Positions 6,753 to 10,627 of a DNA stretch of 10,627 bases are shown here, piece after piece (position 1 is the first letter of the stretch; each line of letters begins with the position of its first letter). The stretch covers positions 1 through 10,627 of the forward strand of contig JASJAL010000206.1 of NCBI GenBank assembly GCA_030067055.1. Reading direction: 5' to 3'. The position numbers and the translations under genes were made by a program. Source of the DNA: Kiloniellales bacterium (GTDB lineage: Bacteria; Pseudomonadota; Alphaproteobacteria; Kiloniellales; JAKSBE01). Below the pieces are notes generated by a model. It was not told the DNA's origin. It worked only from the letters and a program-made list of their open reading frames with translations, and ran no database searches.

Positions 6753-8525
6753 ATGACGGAAGAACGGGTCCACCGAAGGCTTGCGGTTATTCTTGCCGCG
6801 GACGTGGTCGGGTATAGCCGGCTCATGGATGTGGACGAGGAAGCGACTCTCCGCACGCTCAAGGCCCATCGCCAGATCATTGATCGGCTGGTCACAAGCC
6901 ACAGCGGGCGTGTGTTCGGTTCTGCCGGCGACAGCGTGATCGCCGAGTTTTCTAGCCCGGTGGAGGCGGTGCGCTGCGCCGTCGAAATCCAACAAAACCT
7001 CGAAAAGAGCAATGTCGAACTGCCGGAGAGTCGCCTCATGCGCTTTCGCATAGGCATCAATCTGGGCGACGTCATGGTCGAGGATGATGATCTCCTCGGC
7101 GACGGGGTAAACGTGGCGTCCCGACTGGAGGGCCTGGCCGATCCCGGCGGCATCTGTGTCAGCGGAACGGTTTATGATCAGGTCGCGGGCAAGATCTCAC
7201 ACGCCTTCAAGTTCATGGGCGAGCAAACACTCAAGAACATCGAGGGACCGGTTCGCGCTTATCGCGTTTCTATCGAACGAGCGAAGCCGAAGACGTCCGC
7301 GAGGGTGCGCGCTTCGTCTGCGCTCGAATTCGCTCCCCCCGAGCGGCCGTCGATCGCGATTGTCCCTTTCAAGAGTTTGGGGGCCGATCCCGACAAAGAC
7401 TATATTGCAGATGGCATCAGACTCGGGATTTCGGCGACGTTGACTCAGCTTTCCGGACTATTTCTGGTCCATGCTCCTGCCCTCAATGCTTACCGTGGGA
7501 AAGACGTGTCCGCCTCATCGGTGGGCGCCGAATTGGATGCTCGCTACATCCTGGAGGGAGCTGTGCAACAAGCCGGGAATCGCGTCCGGGTCACCGTGCA
7601 GCTCACCGATGTCGATGTCCAGCGAACGATACTGGCTGAACGCTACGATCGCGTTCTCGTTGATATTTTTCAGTTACAGGATGAAATTACCAGGGAGGTC
7701 ATATCATCGCTAAATATCAAACTGGCAACTAACGAAAGAAATAGAGTTTGGTTTGGGAAACTCAACAGCCCCGAAGCGGTGGAATATTATTATCGTGGCG
7801 CCAGCCACTTTTACGAACTCAACAAAGACGACAATGCGACTGCGCGGAATTTGTTCGAGCAGCTTTACCGTGTTCAGCCAGACTCAGTGGTGGGTCCGAG
7901 CTATGTTTCAGTGACACATTGGATGGATGCTTTCTTTGATTGGACGGACCCTGAGGCCGGATCCATGGAGCAGGCAGCCGCCTGGGCGAAGAAGGCGATG
8001 CAGTACGAGGAGAACAACGGTATCGGTCATGCTGTCTTTGGACACCTGCAGCTTCTCGAAGGCAAATATGATGAAGCGCTTGCGACCTGTTCAACGGGGG
8101 CCAAGCTTCGTTCGAGTTGCCCACTGGCACACGGCCTCTTGGGGCTTGTGCTCAACTATTGCGGCGATGCAAAGTCGGCGGTCAAAAGCGTCAAGGAGGC
8201 CCTTCAGCTAGAGAAGGTTTATCCAGTCTGGTTAATCGATATTCTTGCGGTTGCCTACCGGGATTGCGGTGAAGTCGAGCTCTCGATTCCAGCGGCGAAA
8301 GAGTCGCTGCGGCTCAACCCCCAGAACAATGATGCACGGTTAATTCTTTGCAGCGATTACAAACTTACGGCGGACCATGACCAGGCCCGGCGCATTGCAG
8401 ACGAAATCATCGCGAGCAACCCCACGTTTCGCCTATCCGACTATGCCAAGAGCCAGCCGTATAAGAACCCGGCGGCGCTCGATCGCCTGATGGATATCCT
8501 TCGTGAAGCTGGTCTTCCAGACTGA
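6753..8525 (+). CDS. Class III adenylate/guanylate cyclase domain protein with TolB-like and TPR regions
   Basis: This is a 590-residue cytoplasmic signalling protein with no membrane helix. Residues 8-172 form a class III nucleotidyl cyclase domain: metal aspartates Asp17 (AADVVGYS) and Asp60 (AGDSVIAEF), and DLLGDGVNVASRLEG at 113-127. The latter carries the adenine-facing Asp113 and the transition-state residues Asn120 and Arg124. The lysine that normally contacts the purine is replaced: the motif reads RVFGSAGD, with Gly56 at that position. Residues about 198-325 form a TolB/FlgO-like domain (SIAIVPFKSLGADPDKDYIADG, then YILEGAVQQAGNRVRV). Residues about 340-560 are helical and TPR-like, for example GHLQLLEGKYDEALATC at 430-446. 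This architecture is common in rhizobia and relatives, often with a transmembrane helix after the cyclase domain, which is missing here. Codon use is mixed: bases 7681-7740 have 22 G or C of 60. The ribosome site is weak (AGGA 6739-6742). cAMP is the likely product, but activity is not proven. Confidence 0.9.
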   Translation: MTEERVHRRLAVILAADVVGYSRLMDVDEEATLRTLKAHRQIIDRLVTSHSGRVFGSAGDSVIAEFSSPVEAVRCAVEIQQNLEKSNVELPESRLMRFRIGINLGDVMVEDDDLLGDGVNVASRLEGLADPGGICVSGTVYDQVAGKISHAFKFMGEQTLKNIEGPVRAYRVSIERAKPKTSARVRASSALEFAPPERPSIAIVPFKSLGADPDKDYIADGIRLGISATLTQLSGLFLVHAPALNAYRGKDVSASSVGAELDARYILEGAVQQAGNRVRVTVQLTDVDVQRTILAERYDRVLVDIFQLQDEITREVISSLNIKLATNERNRVWFGKLNSPEAVEYYYRGASHFYELNKDDNATARNLFEQLYRVQPDSVVGPSYVSVTHWMDAFFDWTDPEAGSMEQAAAWAKKAMQYEENNGIGHAVFGHLQLLEGKYDEALATCSTGAKLRSSCPLAHGLLGLVLNYCGDAKSAVKSVKEALQLEKVYPVWLIDILAVAYRDCGEVELSIPAAKESLRLNPQNNDARLILCSDYKLTADHDQARRIADEIIASNPTFRLSDYAKSQPYKNPAALDRLMDILREAGLPD

Positions 8526-8795
8526 CCACCGCCAGTCTTTCGCGGCCTTCGTCTCGTCAATTTGCGTACGCTGAAGGGACCGGAGCGAACAGGATACTGC
8601 TCCGTCTGAGGCTGTGCACTGAACCGAAGGATACCCAAACTCATTTGGCCGAATTCGAGAAGAAACTTCATCCAGCTTATGCCCGCTTCTCGCTATCATT
8701 CCCCCTATCGCAATCGTCTTGAGAAGATCTGAAGCTGGGTGATGGCCGGACGTTCTCCGGGCCGGTCCTACCCACTCAGATTCTTGAAGACAAAG

Positions 8796-8813
8796 CCGCG
8801 CCCGCGCCCGCGG
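8796..8813. repeat. Short tandem repeat, three CCGCGC-type hexamers
   Basis: Two copies of CCGCGC are followed by CCGCGG. The array lies between sgaA and the spacer and is probably a chance GC-rich microrepeat. Confidence 0.5.
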
Positions 8814-8823
8814 GATGGAGATT

Positions 8824-8855
8824 GGCCGTCCGATCGGCGCGCCGAAGGGTCGGCC
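8824..8855. repeat. 32-base imperfect palindrome downstream of sgaA
   Basis: The two 16-base arms GGCCGTCCGATCGGCG and CGCCGAAGGGTCGGCC pair at 13 of 16 positions. It lies 35 bases past the sgaA stop (minus strand). It may act as an RNA hairpin protecting or ending the sgaA transcript. No U-tract follows on either strand, so a terminator call is tentative. Confidence 0.5.
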
Positions 8856-8890
8856 TGGCAGCAGCGATGCCGTGACAGCGACCGCGGTCC

Positions 8891-10141
8891 TCAGCCCTGG
8901 ACCGAGCCGGTCGAGTGGGCCTCGTAGAACTGCTCTTCCTTGGAGACTTTGCGCTTGGGGACCGGGTCGTGAGCCCGCCAGTAGTTGGAGGCCGCGGCTA
9001 CGCCGCTGCCAGGCTGCACCTCGACGCCGACGTCGAGCATGGCCATCTCGGCGCCGGCGAGGGCGCCCATCAGCATCAGCTCGTTCAGGTCGCCCAGGTG
9101 GCCAATGCGGAAGAGCTTGCCGGCGACAACGGACAGCCCCGCGCCGAGCGCCAGGTTGTAGCGCCGGAAGGCCACGTCGATGACGTGGGCGCCGTTGATG
9201 CCCTCCGGCACCATCACCGCGCTCACGGTGTCGGAGTACCACTTCGGCTCCGTGGCGCAGAGCGGCAGCCCCCAACCTTCGGTCACCGCCGCGCGCACCC
9301 CTTCGGCGAGGTAGTTGTGGCGGGCAAAGATGTTCTCGAGCCCCTCCTCGAAGATGATGTCGAGGGATTCCCGCAGGCCGTAGAGCATCGGCAGCGCCGG
9401 CGTGTAGGGGAAGTAGCCGCCGGCGTTGGTGGCGATCATGTCGGCGAGGTCGAAGTAGCAGCGCCGCGACTCGGCGGTCTTGCTCGCCTCCAGGGCCTTG
9501 GGGCTGACCGCCAGGATGCCCAGGCCGGCCGGCAGCATCAGCCCCTTCTGCGAGCCACTGACGGCGAGGTCGACGCGCCACTCGTCCATGCGGAAGTCGA
9601 TGCTGGCGAGCGAGCTCACCCCGTCCACGCAGAGCAGGGCCGGATGGCCGACGTCGTCCATCACCTTGCGCAGCCCGGCGATGTCGCTGGTCACGCCGGT
9701 CGCGGTCTCGTTGTGGCAGGCGAGAATCGCCTTGATCTCGTGCTTGGTATCGGCGCGCAGGATTTCCTCGGTCCACTCCAGCGGCACGCCTTCGCCCCAG
9801 GGCACCTCCTGGATCTCGACGTCGAAGCCAAGCCGCTGCGCCATGTCGATCCAGAGATAGCTGAACTGGCCGAAGCTGGACGCGAGGACCTTGTCGCCCG
9901 GCGACAGGGTGTTGGTCAGCGCGGCCTCCCAGGCGCCGGTGCCGGAGGAGGGAAAGATGAAGACCTGCCCGGTGTCCGTCTTGAACACCTTCTTCAGGTC
10001 GCTCAGCACGCTCTTCGAGAGGTCCGGGAACTTGGAGGAGCGGTGGTCCTCCATGGCGACGATCATGGCGCGCTGGACCCGGTCGGGAATGTTGGTCGGT
10101 CCCGGAACGAAAAGGAAATTGCGGCCGGTGGTCTGCCTCAC
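8891..10141 (-). CDS. sgaA: Serine-glyoxylate aminotransferase
   Basis: This is a PLP-dependent class V aminotransferase in the cytoplasm. It converts serine and glyoxylate to hydroxypyruvate and glycine, the key transamination of the serine cycle. The 416 residues begin with GRNFLFVPGPTNIPDRV (6-22), which closely resembles remembered methylotroph SgaA sequences. SSGTG (65-69) contacts the PLP phosphate, CVDGVSS (171-177) supplies Asp173 to the pyridine nitrogen, and SGSQKG (195-200) holds the Schiff-base Lys199. Arg345 in FRIGHLG should bind the substrate carboxylate. The start is GTG at 10139-10141, preceded by GGGAGGA (10147-10153) with 5 bases between. It lies 80 bases downstream of glyA on the same strand, which fits co-transcription and joint use of glycine and serine. 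Aspartate-glyoxylate (BhcA), alanine-glyoxylate and ureidoglycine-glyoxylate aminotransferases are homologous alternatives; the glyA neighbour favours SgaA. Confidence 0.9.
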   Translation of the reverse strand: MRQTTGRNFLFVPGPTNIPDRVQRAMIVAMEDHRSSKFPDLSKSVLSDLKKVFKTDTGQVFIFPSSGTGAWEAALTNTLSPGDKVLASSFGQFSYLWIDMAQRLGFDVEIQEVPWGEGVPLEWTEEILRADTKHEIKAILACHNETATGVTSDIAGLRKVMDDVGHPALLCVDGVSSLASIDFRMDEWRVDLAVSGSQKGLMLPAGLGILAVSPKALEASKTAESRRCYFDLADMIATNAGGYFPYTPALPMLYGLRESLDIIFEEGLENIFARHNYLAEGVRAAVTEGWGLPLCATEPKWYSDTVSAVMVPEGINGAHVIDVAFRRYNLALGAGLSVVAGKLFRIGHLGDLNELMLMGALAGAEMAMLDVGVEVQPGSGVAAASNYWRAHDPVPKRKVSKEEQFYEAHSTGSVQG

Positions 10142-10146
10142 GGCGA

Positions 10147-10153
10147 TCCTCCC
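10147..10153 (-). promoter_or_regulatory. Ribosome binding site supporting the GTG start of sgaA
   Basis: On the minus strand GGGAGGA stands 5 bases before GTG. This supports GTG rather than a downstream ATG as the start. Confidence 0.65.
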
Positions 10154-10182
10154 TCGGTTCTGTTTTTGGCTCGGGCGACCAA

Positions 10183-10201
10183 GGCCGTTTCGTCCACGGC
10201 C
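10183..10201 (-). other. Small hairpin between glyA and sgaA
   Basis: GGCCGT and ACGGCC pair across a 7-base loop in the glyA-sgaA spacer. No U-run follows in the transcribed direction. It could be an mRNA processing or stability element or chance in GC-rich DNA. Confidence 0.3.
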
Positions 10202-10221
10202 CGGTCGCGGCCCGTCGAAGC

Positions 10222-10627
10222 TTAGACGACCATGCCCGGATAGATCGGGAAGCGGCCGCAGAGCGTGTCGACCCTGGTCTTGACCTCCGCCTCGGTGGCG
10301 CTGTTGTCATCGGGGTTTTGCGCCAGACCGTCCAAGACCGTGGTGATCAACTCGCCCACCAGCCGGAACTCGGCGGCGCCGAAGCCCCGGGTCGTGGCCG
10401 CCGGCGTACCCAAGCGGATGCCGGAGGTCACCATGGGCTTCTCGGGATCGAAGGGCACGCCGTTCTTGTTGCAGGTGATCCCGGCCCGATCGAGGCTCTC
10501 TTCCGCATCTCGCCCGGTCAGGCCCTTCGGGCGCAGGTCGACCAGCAGGAGATGCGTGTCGGTGCCGCCGGAGACGATGTCGAAGCCGCCCTCCAGCAGG
10601 GTCCCGGCGAGGATCTTGGCGTTGTCG
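10222..10627 (-). CDS. glyA: Serine hydroxymethyltransferase, C-terminal part (cut by the window edge)
   Basis: This PLP enzyme interconverts glycine plus 5,10-methylene-tetrahydrofolate with serine. Only the last 134 residues are inside the window; the family is usually about 420-435 residues, so roughly the first two thirds lie to the right. The visible part contains [19 protein letters not shown] (residues 20-38 of the fragment), [17 protein letters not shown] (48-64) and [16 protein letters not shown] (68-83). The arginine of SGIRLG (fragment Arg71) binds the substrate carboxylate. The frame is open to base 10626, so an internal GTG at 10456-10458 is not the start. It ends with TAA and is followed by sgaA after 80 bases. 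SHMT makes the serine that SgaA uses and recycles the glycine SgaA releases, so the pair forms a working unit. Confidence 0.95.
   Translation of the reverse strand, partial: DNAKILAGTLLEGGFDIVSGGTDTHLLLVDLRPKGLTGRDAEESLDRAGITCNKNGVPFDPEKPMVTSGIRLGTPAATTRGFGAAEFRLVGELITTVLDGLAQNPDDNSATEAEVKTRVDTLCGRFPIYPGMVV

Larger units (their letters stand above)
8526..8890. other. Gene-free spacer between the convergent cyclase and sgaA genes
   Basis: This 365-base stretch separates two converging genes. Open frames through it give arginine- and proline-rich shadow peptides without ribosome sites, so no gene is called. It contains several dyad symmetries: a 6-bp stem at 8581-8586/8599-8604 with a 12-base loop, a stem at 8744-8750/8756-8763 (one bulge) with loop CGTTC, and a 32-base imperfect palindrome at 8824-8855. 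None is followed by a T-run, so classical intrinsic terminators are not shown. The left half continues the lower-GC composition of the cyclase gene, and the right part returns to high GC. Confidence 0.5.

Noticed and set aside
8441..8671. 76-codon minus-strand frame across the end of the cyclase gene and the spacer
   Set aside because: It has no ribosome site, its C-terminal part is Arg/Ser-rich and antisense to the TPR region, and no family is recognised.
8739..8927. 62-codon frame in the spacer before sgaA
   Set aside because: It is Arg/Pro-rich, has no ribosome site and overlaps the 3' end of sgaA.
8891..10141. Calling the aminotransferase BhcA or ureidoglycine-glyoxylate aminotransferase
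   Set aside because: No beta-hydroxyaspartate cycle or purine ureide genes are visible, and the N-terminus and glyA neighbour fit SgaA better.
8915..10225. 436-codon plus-strand frame opposite sgaA
   Set aside because: It is an antisense shadow of a gene with every PLP-enzyme motif, and its composition is not protein-like.
10225..10458. A separate small gene starting at GTG 10458
   Set aside because: The same frame continues upstream to the window edge with clear serine hydroxymethyltransferase motifs, so the GTG is an internal valine codon.

Overview
The window is GC-rich, protein-dense bacterial DNA with G/C-ending codons and good Shine-Dalgarno sites. The gene content (tripartite tricarboxylate transporter, hydantoinase-type amidohydrolase, serine-glyoxylate aminotransferase next to serine hydroxymethyltransferase, cyclase/TolB/TPR protein) is typical of alphaproteobacteria, probably the Rhodospirillales/Rhodovibrionales or rhizobial side. 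That placement is an inference from gene content and remembered family sequences, not from a marker gene. Nine protein genes are supported; one, glyA, runs off the right edge. No rRNA, tRNA, CRISPR array or insertion sequence was seen.

Region 1 (1-2886, + strand) is an operon-like run. tctB and tctA encode the membrane part of a TTT carboxylate transporter and overlap by 8 bases. An alpha/beta hydrolase of the arylformamidase-like group follows directly. The periplasmic binding protein TctC is not in the window and probably lies just to the left. Region 2 (2894-4363, - strand) is a dihydropyrimidinase/hydantoinase gene that converges on the hydrolase gene with only 7 bases between them. Uptake of an organic acid or ureide plus two hydrolases for C-N or ester bonds suggests a scavenging module for a nitrogenous or carboxylated compound. 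The substrate cannot be read from the sequence.

Region 3 (4364-6557) starts with a divergent intergenic region carrying a possible promoter for the hydantoinase gene. It continues on the + strand with an AI-2E/PerM-family membrane protein and a 2-keto-4-pentenoate hydratase-type enzyme of the FAH/MhpD fold.

Region 4 (6558-8890) differs in composition: it is less GC-rich, with mixed codon use. It holds one gene, a 590-residue protein joining a class III nucleotide cyclase domain, a TolB/FlgO-like domain and TPR-type helices, flanked by two gene-poor spacers. It looks like an insertion or a lineage-specific signalling gene.

Region 5 (8891-10627, - strand) encodes serine-glyoxylate aminotransferase (sgaA, GTG start) downstream of the C-terminal part of serine hydroxymethyltransferase (glyA). 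Together they turn glyoxylate plus a C1 unit into hydroxypyruvate through glycine and serine, the core of the serine cycle for C1 assimilation or of glyoxylate salvage.

Nothing here is clearly an undescribed system. The most interesting items are the cyclase protein with an altered purine-recognition position, the compositional break around it, and the possible functional link between the convergent hydrolase and hydantoinase genes.
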